A stretch of 64,000 bases of DNA from JALHOP01 sp964484195 (GTDB taxonomy: Bacteria > Myxococcota > XYA12-FULL-58-9 > JALHOP01), in contig CAZAER010000002.1 in assembly GCA_964484195.1 (NCBI GenBank), forward strand, positions 62,001 through 126,000. The letters run 5' to 3'. Under the pieces are notes generated by a model. It was given only the letters and a program-made list of their open reading frames with translations, ran no database searches and was not told the DNA's origin. This document shows, in pieces, positions 22,601 through 30,278 of the stretch (the first letter of the stretch is position 1; each line of letters starts with the position of its first letter). The position numbers and the translations under genes are program-made.

Positions 22601-22707
22601 GCTACAGGTTGCTCCTTGCCGACACCGGGACCGACACGCAGACGGCTCTCGACTCGGTCCGGCGCCGCGAGCGGGAGCTCCTGCGGCTCATCCGCGCGGC
22701 CACCTAG
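19669..22707 (+). CDS. Membrane-anchored sulfatase/alkaline-phosphatase-superfamily protein
   Basis: About 1012 residues. Four to five membrane helices lie in the first 200 residues (TLGTAFLWTFAWVVMWS, SFLLRLVCFASALALVLASL, GVAMALGLAALVWLNAEL, ALIDVALVYYLVVVQ), followed by a periplasmic catalytic domain. Metal and catalytic landmarks are ILIGVDSLRRD, GRTFPALVSI (a Thr nucleophile, as in phosphotransferases, instead of the sulfatase Cys), VVFYSDHAEALG and VPSHGTSLLWDD. The overall layout resembles LtaS- or EptA-like envelope-modifying transferases, but the roughly 370-residue helical C-terminal extension (from about 650) is not typical. The substrate is unknown. Start at ATG 19669; an ATG at 19732 immediately before the first helix is also possible. 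Confidence 0.8.
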   Translation: MWLQARPDPVSVLSGVGPCPKMLAVTLGTAFLWTFAWVVMWSAVDLGMSGWILAHELPPSVMTRKNDGGHSRSLTISFLLRLVCFASALALVLASLLVLFEVRRVGAFLALLTAYVFVYNAVQNPQIFDEYAALREAVRWCARRLGPGVAMALGLAALVWLNAELATAPSPSTLRIGGAALIDVALVYYLVVVQTYAVPRRRTPKRTEPRDDRLNLILIGVDSLRRDVTESYLAQHPNGVLAKLLAESTWFENTLAPIGRTFPALVSIFAAKNPIEHGIRDALSSAILNGDTILEESPAWRLRHEHGYQTHVAIDDSKFAYFHGGETFDSNRAPKPGIGTHLLPILFRNKIFFALLNNRVGYALFPEIENNAAFFFAYKLGYYTDEARNDLSRLAAGTKPFFAMFHSCGLHWPGSAAYPYYPRDGHPPKDSLAFGYQSGWMRVVDAALRTSDKTRVPYNRRLYELGAAMVIERFVEPLLADLEASGLLERSMVVFYSDHAEALGTSAPLPVRKVPSHGTSLLWDDDSVEQTVLAIRLPNDRRDKLPDARRTDPVGTIDILPTFFEVSGFARRTDEGRSLIERGAPRPYISETALWLREAFRDQLATKVWKPSTLYRLEPKTGELYLAPEFARQLVSTKQRAIYQDGHRLTLYPTLYGYRVRDERMVGATETTPDRRALLEQLLVRFSGDVEQGLLPRFTDLDAAAGCLGWIDLGSSPASSILRLHRSVELAYRYHHIDHALAGLATVAFDKQEERPLRISAFDHLLLVLELTGRRDASLHAVLKEYDLPRLVEYIDPWERGRLLRMRRHFLNAVAGTPAAPPVREQGSASTEGRLLESYRQLEELVWRGEGKTENAQRLRHGVKSHRHFALVELGLSLLDAAERSSFDVTAADLTIDHLRGLARLTDWHRDRGLVHEPGEAARRGLQVARHHGRTDLMLELAHDILEWPLMPLRMTLTELFPLLDSIADERGVATNARYRLLLADTGTDTQTALDSVRRRERELLRLIRAAT

Positions 22708-22793
22708 CCACCCAATACCAAAGTCTGATGGTCGGGCCGGTGTGACGGGCCTAACTTCACGAACGTCGAAGTACGAAACCACGGAGACGTGTC

Positions 22794-23459
22794 ATGAAGA
22801 CCTCTGAAACAAACACCAAAGCAGTCGATCTGAAGCTCGAAGTGGTGGTCCTCCCGGTTGCAGATGTCGAACGCGCCAAGCGATTTTACGGCCGTCTAGG
22901 CTGGCGGCTGGATGCCGACTTCTCGAACGACAGTGGCTGGCGCGTCGTGCAGATGACGCCCACCGGTTCGGCGACCTCGGTGATGTTCGGCAAAGGGCTG
23001 ACGCAGGTCGCGCCTGGCTCGGCGCAAGGAACCTTCCTGGTGGTCGACGACATCCAGGCTGCACGTGCCGGGCTCATCGCGGCCGACGTGAACGCCGGCG
23101 AGATCTTCCACTTCACTGGAGGCTTGAGCATCCACGACGCCAGCGCCCGCACCCAGGGACCTGATCCGCAATCGCGGCCTTACAGCAACTACTTCACCTT
23201 CAGCGATCCGGACGGCAACAGCTTCCTGGTGCAAGAGGTGAAGGCGCGCTTGCCGGGGCGCGGCTTCAGCAGCCTCGATGTGCCGACGTTGACCGAGCTG
23301 CTCCGGGAGGCGGAGCACGCGCACGGTGCCTACGAGAAGACCTCGCCGAAGCACCACTGGTCCGACTGGTATGCCCCGTTCATCGTGGCCCGTCAGCGTG
23401 GAAAGTCACCCGATGATGCGGCACGCGATGCGACGGCCGTCATGAATTCGCGGCAGTAG
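22794..23459 (+). CDS. VOC (glyoxalase/bleomycin-resistance fold) family protein
   Basis: 221 residues, with GGAG eight bases before the ATG. The beta-alpha-beta-beta-beta pattern of a VOC half-site is visible: LEVVVLPVADVERAKRFYGR-LGWRLDAD at the start and YFTFSDPDGNSFLVQEVKAR near residue 145, whose terminal Glu is the usual metal ligand position. The single pair of modules needs a dimer for a complete site. A helical C-terminal extension (TLTELLREAEHAHGAYEKT...) is longer than in the simplest members. Substrate unknown. It stands alone between the sulfatase-like and FixJ-like genes. Confidence 0.88.
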   Translation: MKTSETNTKAVDLKLEVVVLPVADVERAKRFYGRLGWRLDADFSNDSGWRVVQMTPTGSATSVMFGKGLTQVAPGSAQGTFLVVDDIQAARAGLIAADVNAGEIFHFTGGLSIHDASARTQGPDPQSRPYSNYFTFSDPDGNSFLVQEVKARLPGRGFSSLDVPTLTELLREAEHAHGAYEKTSPKHHWSDWYAPFIVARQRGKSPDDAARDATAVMNSRQ

Positions 23460-23516
23460 CGGGCCAGTTTGCCCCGCGGCTTGCGCCTCGGTCTCGCGGT
23501 GTGAGAGCGACAGCTC

Positions 23517-24140
23517 ATGCCCGAGGCCGTCGCCGTTTCTCCCACTGTCATCGTCGTCGACGACGATGCTGCCGTGCGCGCCTCACTCGAGCTGATGATT
23601 CGTGACGCCGGTATGCGATCGCGGACCTTCTGCTCGGCGGACGCCTTCGAACCGACGCCAAACACCGCGCCATCGTGCCTGGTGCTCGACGTGAAGCTAC
23701 CGACCGCCGGCGGCATCGAGGTCTTGCGCGATCTCGCTCGCCGTACCGACGTCCCCATCATCTTCGTCACCGACCGCTGCGACGTACCCCTCACGGTGCA
23801 AGCCATGAAGGCCGGCGCGGTCGAAGTCCTCACCAAGCCATTCTCTCCGAGTACCATGATGAACGCGATCGCGGACGCTCTCGAGCGCAGCCGCATGCTG
23901 CTCGTGCTCGACGGCGACCTGCGCGCTTTGCGCGCCAAATACGAATCGCTGACGCCGCGCGAGCGCGAGGTCATGGCCCGCGTCGTCACCGGCATGCTCA
24001 ACAAACAGGTCGGCGCGGACCTCGGCATCAGCGAGATCACCGTGAAGGCGCACCGCGGCCAGGTGATGCGCAAGATGAAGGCGGGATCGCTACCCGATCT
24101 CGTGACGATGGCGGCGCGGCTCGACGCGCACAGCATCTGA
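23517..24140 (+). CDS. FixJ-type response regulator (receiver plus LuxR-type HTH)
   Basis: 207 residues. The N-terminal receiver has the acidic pair in VIVVDDDAAVR, the phospho-acceptor Asp in CLVLDVKLPTAGG, the switch Thr in IIFVTDRCDVP and the conserved Lys in EVLTKPF. The C-terminal LuxR/GerE helix-turn-helix starts LTPREREVMARVVTGMLNK and continues LGISEITVKAHRGQVMRKM. It therefore binds DNA after phosphorylation. No kinase gene is adjacent, so it is an orphan regulator here. Confidence 0.93.
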   Translation: MPEAVAVSPTVIVVDDDAAVRASLELMIRDAGMRSRTFCSADAFEPTPNTAPSCLVLDVKLPTAGGIEVLRDLARRTDVPIIFVTDRCDVPLTVQAMKAGAVEVLTKPFSPSTMMNAIADALERSRMLLVLDGDLRALRAKYESLTPREREVMARVVTGMLNKQVGADLGISEITVKAHRGQVMRKMKAGSLPDLVTMAARLDAHSI

Positions 24141-24203
24141 GAAGGTAGCAAGTTGAGACCGCGTGACATCCGCGCTGCAGCATAAGGGCTGGTGCGGAGC
24201 GAG

Positions 24204-24761
24204 CTAGAACAACCGCCCGCTTTGCATTTGCTGCCCGCCGAAGAGGAACAAGGAGCGGGGGTCGAGCTTGCAAAGATCCGCGATGGTGAGATTGCCGCGG
24301 TCGTAGCGCGCCATCATGACCGGAGACAAGCGGGTCGCCAGGACTTCTCGCTCGGTTTTACCAATCCGCTTCAACGTACCGGGGATGTCTCGGAGGACGC
24401 CGCTGAGCTCGGCCTCGAGCTTCTCGAAGAGCTCGATCACCTGGCTGAGCTGGCGATAAGCCGGGTGACTCGTTTGAAAGTGGACGCGGGTGTATTCGAA
24501 CACCTCATGCGTGCGCACCCAGGCGACGTAGGCTTGCGTGACTTGCATGACCGACGCGACGCACACCTTGGTGTCCGCCGGAAGGGACAGGTTTTCCGTG
24601 ATGTTCGCGAAGTAGGGTCGCATCAGGTCTTTGTAGGCCTGCGGCCCCTGTTTGTAGTCCGGTAACGACTCGACCGCGTTCAGTGTGGCTGTGCCGAGGG
24701 CATCAGCCGATGTGTTATGACGGACCGAAGAGAGTGCACTAACGCGCGGGATGTTCAGCAT
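24204..24761 (-). CDS. Unknown soluble protein
   Basis: 185 residues from the ATG at 24761 (MLNIPRVSALSSV). No signal peptide or membrane segment. After about 45 polar residues it becomes a compact helical domain rich in Tyr, Phe and Leu (QAYKDLMRPYFANITENL, VIELFEKLEAELSGVLRD). A short C-terminal segment (MMARYDRGNLTIADLCKLDP) follows. Not a recognised family. It lies downstream of the tRNA-Phe gene on the same strand but begins about 150 bases after it. Confidence 0.65.
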   Translation of the reverse strand: MLNIPRVSALSSVRHNTSADALGTATLNAVESLPDYKQGPQAYKDLMRPYFANITENLSLPADTKVCVASVMQVTQAYVAWVRTHEVFEYTRVHFQTSHPAYRQLSQVIELFEKLEAELSGVLRDIPGTLKRIGKTEREVLATRLSPVMMARYDRGNLTIADLCKLDPRSLFLFGGQQMQSGRLF

Positions 24762-24909
24762 TGCCCTAACCAAGGGTGAGTACGACAGTGAAGGAGCCCT
24801 TATCGCTCGAGCCTCGGCCTTGTTGCGTTTTGCAGGGTGCCACGCCCGGCGCAGCAGCGACCATCGACAGCGCCGCCCGCGGCAGGCGGGAACAAGGCGC
24901 AGAACGAAG

Positions 24910-24982
<73 letters not shown>

Positions 24983-25130
24983 GTCCGTTGGAGGGTGGGC
25001 ATGTACGCAACCTTCCAGGGGTTCGTCAAGCGCGACGGCTCGGAATGTCGTCGGTCGTTTTCCGGCGGTTACTCGTCTGTGCTGGTGTAAACACTTCTGG
25101 CCCACTCAGCTCTAGACCTGGAATCAGCCA

Positions 25131-27227
25131 ATGAAGTCGCTGCTCTCGAGAAGTCTGCTCGCATCTCTCGTTTTAGCCGCTTTCGTCAGCGCTTGCGGTG
25201 ACGACGACCCAACGCCCGGCGCTGGTACGCTCACCGTCACGTACAGCGGCAACGCGCCAACCGGAGGGACGGCGCCGCGCGACACCAACACCTATCGCAC
25301 GGGTGAAACGGTTACGATCCTCGGGCCGGGCACGCTCGTGAAGACCGGGTTCTTCTTCGCAGGTTGGACCAGCACCGCAGGCGCGAGCTACCAGCCCGGC
25401 GACACCTTCGTGATGGGGACCGCGAACGTGCTGCTCTATGCGTCGTGGTCGCAGTCACCGACGTACACTGTCAGTTATAGCGGAAATGGCAACACCAGTG
25501 GCGCGCCGCCGCAAGATGGTGAGTCCTACGCCGAGGGTGAAACCGTGACCGTGCTCGGCGCGGGAACCATGACCAAGGAGGGCAGCACCTTCGCGGGCTG
25601 GAGCGACGGCACCACCACGTATCAAGCCAACGCCACCTTCACGATGGGCTCGGCCAACGTCACGCTCAGCGCCGTCTGGACCGCGGTGTCGACCTATCAC
25701 GTGACCTACAACGCGAACGGAGCGACCTCTGGTAGCGCGCCGACCGATGCTGGTGCCTATCCTGCTGGTGCCACGGTCACCGTGCTCGGCCAAGGCGCCC
25801 TTGCCAAGGCGGGCTCGACCTTCGGCGGCTGGCTCCTGAACGCCACGACCTACGCTGGCGGTGCGACGTTCACCATGCCGGCGCAAAACGTGACGCTCGT
25901 TGCCATCTGGAACGTGGTGCCGACCTACACGGTCAGCTTCGACGATGGCGATGCCGACTCGGGTGCCGTGCCCGTTCCAGCGGACTATCCCGAAGGCTTC
26001 GGGCTGACGCTACCGGGTCAAGGCAGTCTCGTGCGAGCCGGCTACGACTTCGCTGGTTGGACCGACGGGACCACGAGTTATGCTGCCGGGGCGACGTACA
26101 CGGTCGGCACCACCGACGTGACCATCACCGCAGTGTGGGCGCTCGAGACCTTCAGCGTTTCCTACGTGAGCACCGACCACACCAGCGGCACGGTGCCGGG
26201 CGACACCAACAACTACACCGACGGCGCGACAGTCACGGTCGCGACCAGCGACCTCGCCCGCACCGGCTACCGCTTCGAAGGCTGGAGCCGCAGCGGTGGC
26301 GGCACCTTCAATGCCGGTGAGACCTTCGCCATCAACGGGGCGGACGTCACGCTGACCGCGACCTGGGTGCAAGTCTACGTCGTGACGTACGTCGCTCCCG
26401 ACGCCGATCCCGGCACGGTTCCCGCGGCCGCGTCGTTTGCCGAAGGCGAGACCGTCGAGATTTCCGACACGGTGCCGGTGCGGGCCGGGTACGTGTTCAC
26501 GGGTTGGTCCGACGGCACCACCACGTATCAGGTGAATCAAAGCTTCTCGATGCCGGCGGCGCCCGTGACCCTCACCGCGCAGTGGACCCCCGAGCTCACG
26601 CTCTCGTACAACGGCAATGGTAACACCGCGGGGACAGTGCCTAGCTCGCGCACGTTCACGGCGGGTGAAATGTTCACCATCGCGAGCGGTGCGAGCTTGG
26701 CGATTGCTGATCGCTGCTTCGCCTTCTGGAACACGGCTCAGGATCGCAGCGGGACCATCTATCTGTCGAACCAACCGTTCGTGGCCGGCTCGGCCGACGT
26801 CACCTTGTACGCGCAGTACAACACGACGCCACAGGTCGAGGCAGCGACGACCGAAGAGGTTCGGATCACTCCCGTGAGCATCACGCCGAGCCTCGAGATG
26901 GTCGACGTGGATTTCGCGATCTCCATCAACGCGGTCGCGGAATTCGAAGCCACGCTCACGGGTGACGCGGGTGTCGCGTTCGACGTCGCGGCAATCGAGG
27001 CAGTGTTCGATCCTCTCGCGTCGAATATCTACACCGTCGCCGCCGACACGGTCACGTTCCGAGGCACGCTCGCCGAGGTCAACCAAGCGATCGCGGCGCT
27101 CACCGTTTTGCCACCGACCGCGGGCTTTGGTCAGGGCGAAATGGTGGTCTCCGTCAGCGATCTCGGGATGGTCGGTGAGTGCGAGCTCATCGACTCGGAG
27201 ACGATCTCGCTGGAATGGCTGCCGTAG
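25131..27227 (+). CDS. Surface lipoprotein with seven InlB-type (Listeria-Bacteroides) repeats
   Basis: 698 residues. The signal peptide ends in lipobox VSAC followed by Gly-Asp-Asp-Asp, so the protein is lipid-anchored. From about residue 33 to 575 come seven repeats of about 75 residues. Each runs VTYSGNG.TSG..P....Y..GETVTVLG.G.L.K.G..F.GW..G...Y..G..FTM...NVTL.A.W in outline, the beta-grasp repeat of the InlB B-repeat/Flg_new class. The last repeat is diverged. The C-terminal part (about 580-698) is a different beta-rich domain. Such repeats are surface stalks or adhesins in many bacteria; a ligand cannot be inferred. It converges with the giant lipoprotein gene, leaving one base between the two stops. 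Confidence 0.88.
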   Translation: MKSLLSRSLLASLVLAAFVSACGDDDPTPGAGTLTVTYSGNAPTGGTAPRDTNTYRTGETVTILGPGTLVKTGFFFAGWTSTAGASYQPGDTFVMGTANVLLYASWSQSPTYTVSYSGNGNTSGAPPQDGESYAEGETVTVLGAGTMTKEGSTFAGWSDGTTTYQANATFTMGSANVTLSAVWTAVSTYHVTYNANGATSGSAPTDAGAYPAGATVTVLGQGALAKAGSTFGGWLLNATTYAGGATFTMPAQNVTLVAIWNVVPTYTVSFDDGDADSGAVPVPADYPEGFGLTLPGQGSLVRAGYDFAGWTDGTTSYAAGATYTVGTTDVTITAVWALETFSVSYVSTDHTSGTVPGDTNNYTDGATVTVATSDLARTGYRFEGWSRSGGGTFNAGETFAINGADVTLTATWVQVYVVTYVAPDADPGTVPAAASFAEGETVEISDTVPVRAGYVFTGWSDGTTTYQVNQSFSMPAAPVTLTAQWTPELTLSYNGNGNTAGTVPSSRTFTAGEMFTIASGASLAIADRCFAFWNTAQDRSGTIYLSNQPFVAGSADVTLYAQYNTTPQVEAATTEEVRITPVSITPSLEMVDVDFAISINAVAEFEATLTGDAGVAFDVAAIEAVFDPLASNIYTVAADTVTFRGTLAEVNQAIAALTVLPPTAGFGQGEMVVSVSDLGMVGECELIDSETISLEWLP

Positions 27228-27228
27228 C

Positions 27229-30200
27229 TCAGAAGGTCGGCGGCTCGCGACACGCGGCGCCGTCGAAGACACCACTCTCGTTCACCAGCTCGGTGACGCC
27301 ACGGGGTGCGAAGTAGTCTTCGACGGTGCCGGACGCGAATCCTTCGAGTGACATCGAGCCTGGGCCTTGCGCGAGCTCGAGGCGGTCATTGCCGCCGAAG
27401 CTGCTCGTCGTGAGGTCCAGGCACGCGGTGATGCCGTTGCTCGCGAAGCGCATGCCGGCGCCCGCCGTCGCGGAAACGGTCGAGCCGTCCATCGTCACGT
27501 CGAGGTCGCCGCTCGCGACCGCGCTGCCGATGACGATGCCTCCCGCCGACATCGCGGTGCCGCCGCCGTTGACGCTGAGCTGAGAGAGCCTGCCGTTGAT
27601 CTGCGTGCTCGGATTGCTCGCTGCCTGGATGTCTACGGCGCGCGCGAAATCACCGGTAATGCCCGTGTTGGTGATCTCGAAGTCGAGGCCACCGCCGCCC
27701 GCGATCACGCGAATCGCCGTGCTTCCGGTGACGCCCGCTGCGAGAGGATTCTGGATATCGACCTCGTCGATGCGCAGCTCGTTGACCGCTGTAGCGGAGG
27801 AGGTGCTCTGGAACGAGAGCACGTTGCCGGCGACACGGCGTGCGACGACGTCGAAGACACGTAGCAGGACGTGGCCAGTGCCCGTGGGACCCGGGCTCGC
27901 CGTCGCTTCGATGCCGTTACCGACGTCTTCGATGAGCGAGTCGAAGATGGCCATCGTCGTGAACTGATTGGTGTCGATCTGAATGGCTCGCGCGGTGGCA
28001 TTGCGGATGGTCACGGCGTTGACCACCGGCACGTCGGCGTTGTTCGCATAGCGGATCGCCGTCGCGAAGCCGTCGATGGTCACGTGATCGATGATGCCAT
28101 TGGCGACGTTCTCGACCGCGATCGCTGGCCCGGTGGTGATCGCGCCGGGAACGAAGTCGAAGCCAGTTGCTTGCCCATTGGCTGCGATGCGGACCGCGGT
28201 CGTGCTGCTGTTGCGGAGCACTGGCGTGCCCGTACCGGAGAGCACCTGGCCGGTTTGCAGCGGGAAAGCCACACGGCTGCCGCGCATGATGGTGTCGGCG
28301 GGAATGGTGATGGCGACGTCGTACGGTGTTGCCGCGTTGCGTACCCAGATCGTCGAGCCCGGCGAGCTGCCCGCGGCCGCGACCACTGCTTCCTGGATGG
28401 TGTCGAAGGGCGCCAGCTGCGATCCGTTCTGCGTCGGGCCCGCGCCGTCTTTGTCGACGAACCAGAAGACGCGCAGGATCTTCACCGTGACCGTGCCGAC
28501 CGTGGTTTCACCACCGCTGTTCGCGATGGTGTACGTGAAGCTATCGTCGACGCCCGAGGGCTCACGTGCTCCGACCCCGAGTGGCGGGTCGTAGGTGAAC
28601 GAACCATCGGCGGCGAGGTTGACGGCGCCGCCAAGCGTCGAGGTGGCGTCGAAGGTGACGATGGTGAGGTCACCGGCAGGGGAGTCGTTGGCGAGGACAC
28701 CCGGCGCTGCGATGAGACGACGCACGTTGCCCTGAGCGACGAAGTTGTCCGCGACGGCGATCGTCGGCAGGCCGTCGATGATCGTCGTGGTGTGCGTGTC
28801 GGTGAGCGGGCCACCACCGCCACTCGCGCCGCCGTCGTTCAAGGTCAACGTGAGCGTGACTGGGGTCGTCAGCGCTGCTGCTTGCGGGTCCCACTGCAGC
28901 AAGTCGAGGTCCGCCGCGAAGTCGACGAGCCGGCCGGTCAGCAGGACCGACTGCGCATCGGGGAAGCTCACGGCGTAGGCCGGCGTGCCGCTGATGGCGA
29001 AAGCACCGGTGCTCGCGGTGATCGCCAGCTCGAGCAGCGCATCACCCGCGTCGCTGTCCGCTACAGCGTACAGGAAAGCGTCGTCGAAGGTCACGATGCC
29101 CAAGGGATCGAGGTTGATGACGGTCGGTCCGCTGATCACGGGCGCATCGTTGCGCGCCGCGATAGTGATGGCGCAGACATCGGTGTCCGACAGCGCCGCC
29201 GTCGTGGACGTGACCGTCAAGGTCGCGGACCCGTGGTATTCGGCGTTCGGCTGGAAGGTGAGGGTCGCCAGCGCGTCGTTGACGCTCGCAAGCGGGCCGG
29301 TGAAGTCCATGGTCATGTCGCCTGAGCCGTCGCCCGTGGCGAACGCGAGGCCTGCGGTCGTGCCGAGGGTCAACGTGCCGTTGGTCACCTGCAACGCGAC
29401 GCGCGTGGCGTCTGGACCATCGCGGTCGGCGATCGCGATGGCATCGGTTGCCGTGAAAGCGAGGGTCTGATCTTCGTCGACGGTCTTGGCGTCGGGCATC
29501 TGGTTGAACGGAGGAGTATCGACGGCGCCGACGCCGAGCGTGAAATTTTCGCTGTCACTCTTGGCTCCGCCATCACCACTCGCGCCCTGATCGCTCGCCG
29601 TGATCGCCAAGTCGATGAGTCCATTGAAGTCGACGGGCGGCGTGACGACCATGCCGGCAAGCGCGGCGTTGACCTCGGCAATGGATCCGCTGAAGTGGAG
29701 GGTCGCATCTTGGGTGCCGTCGCCTTGCGTGAAGACGAGCCCACTCGTGCCGGAGAGGGTGATGGTGCCCGCGCTTGCCGACAGTTCGATGGCGATCGCC
29801 GAAGAGCCGGCGTCGCGATCGGTGACGCTGACCAACGCATCGCCGGTGAAGACGAAAGCGACGCTCTCGGCCGTGACCTGCGGCGGCGGCACCTTGACGT
29901 CGGGGGCGTCGTTCACCGGCGTGATGGTCACCTCGACTGTCGCTGTGACCGTCAGATGATCGTCACTGACGCTGATGACGGCGCTGTCCGCCCCAGCGTA
30001 GTTGGCATCGGGGCTGTACGTGAGCGTGGTGTCGTTAGACGTCAGGGTGCCGTGCGACGGACCCTCGACGACGGCTACGCGGAGGTGCCCGCGCTGACCG
30101 GTTGCGACGACGCTCTCGCTGATCGGCGTGTCTTCGGCGGTCGTCAGCCGAAGCCCAGTGACCTCGAGCCGAGCCGCCGGCTTGTCATTGTCGTCAACGC

Positions 30201-30273
30201 AACCTGCCGCGAGGACGAGCCATGCACCCAGCAGCAAGAGGCGGGAGGAACGCACCGGGATAGCATACCCCAC
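27229..30273 (-). CDS. Giant cadherin-like-repeat/beta-helix lipoprotein, copy A
   Basis: 1014 residues from a GTG. Signal peptide with lipobox AAGC then Val-Asp-Asp-Asn. The N-terminal half is a series of cadherin/Ig-like modules marked by TAEDTPIS, VNDAPDV, TVDEDQTLAFT and NDAPVIS landmarks (the tandem-95 type). Around residue 510-600 a VCBS/cadherin-like unit (GVLANDSPAGD, ADGSFTYDPP) leads into VFWFVDKDGAGPTQNGSQ and APFDTIQEAV. That begins a right-handed parallel beta-helix region (about 610-950) of the DUF1565/pectate-lyase fold. The C-terminus has two Cys (CLDLTTSS and AACREPP). Likely a large surface adhesin or glycan-binding protein. It is the downstream member of a tandem pair with the gene at 30279. 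Confidence 0.85.
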   Translation of the reverse strand: MGYAIPVRSSRLLLLGAWLVLAAGCVDDNDKPAARLEVTGLRLTTAEDTPISESVVATGQRGHLRVAVVEGPSHGTLTSNDTTLTYSPDANYAGADSAVISVSDDHLTVTATVEVTITPVNDAPDVKVPPPQVTAESVAFVFTGDALVSVTDRDAGSSAIAIELSASAGTITLSGTSGLVFTQGDGTQDATLHFSGSIAEVNAALAGMVVTPPVDFNGLIDLAITASDQGASGDGGAKSDSENFTLGVGAVDTPPFNQMPDAKTVDEDQTLAFTATDAIAIADRDGPDATRVALQVTNGTLTLGTTAGLAFATGDGSGDMTMDFTGPLASVNDALATLTFQPNAEYHGSATLTVTSTTAALSDTDVCAITIAARNDAPVISGPTVINLDPLGIVTFDDAFLYAVADSDAGDALLELAITASTGAFAISGTPAYAVSFPDAQSVLLTGRLVDFAADLDLLQWDPQAAALTTPVTLTLTLNDGGASGGGGPLTDTHTTTIIDGLPTIAVADNFVAQGNVRRLIAAPGVLANDSPAGDLTIVTFDATSTLGGAVNLAADGSFTYDPPLGVGAREPSGVDDSFTYTIANSGGETTVGTVTVKILRVFWFVDKDGAGPTQNGSQLAPFDTIQEAVVAAAGSSPGSTIWVRNAATPYDVAITIPADTIMRGSRVAFPLQTGQVLSGTGTPVLRNSSTTAVRIAANGQATGFDFVPGAITTGPAIAVENVANGIIDHVTIDGFATAIRYANNADVPVVNAVTIRNATARAIQIDTNQFTTMAIFDSLIEDVGNGIEATASPGPTGTGHVLLRVFDVVARRVAGNVLSFQSTSSATAVNELRIDEVDIQNPLAAGVTGSTAIRVIAGGGGLDFEITNTGITGDFARAVDIQAASNPSTQINGRLSQLSVNGGGTAMSAGGIVIGSAVASGDLDVTMDGSTVSATAGAGMRFASNGITACLDLTTSSFGGNDRLELAQGPGSMSLEGFASGTVEDYFAPRGVTELVNESGVFDGAACREPPTF

Positions 30274-30278
30274 CCGCC

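Noticed and set aside
19669..22707. Sulfatase with a formylglycine Cys
   Set aside because: The C-x-P-S-R sulfatase signature is absent; the nucleophile position holds Thr in GRTFPALVS, favouring a phosphotransferase-type member of the superfamily.
25200..26800. DNA direct repeats or CRISPR-like array inside the InlB-repeat gene
   Set aside because: The periodicity (about 225 bases) follows protein repeats in one frame with varied third positions; there are no short identical repeats with unique spacers.
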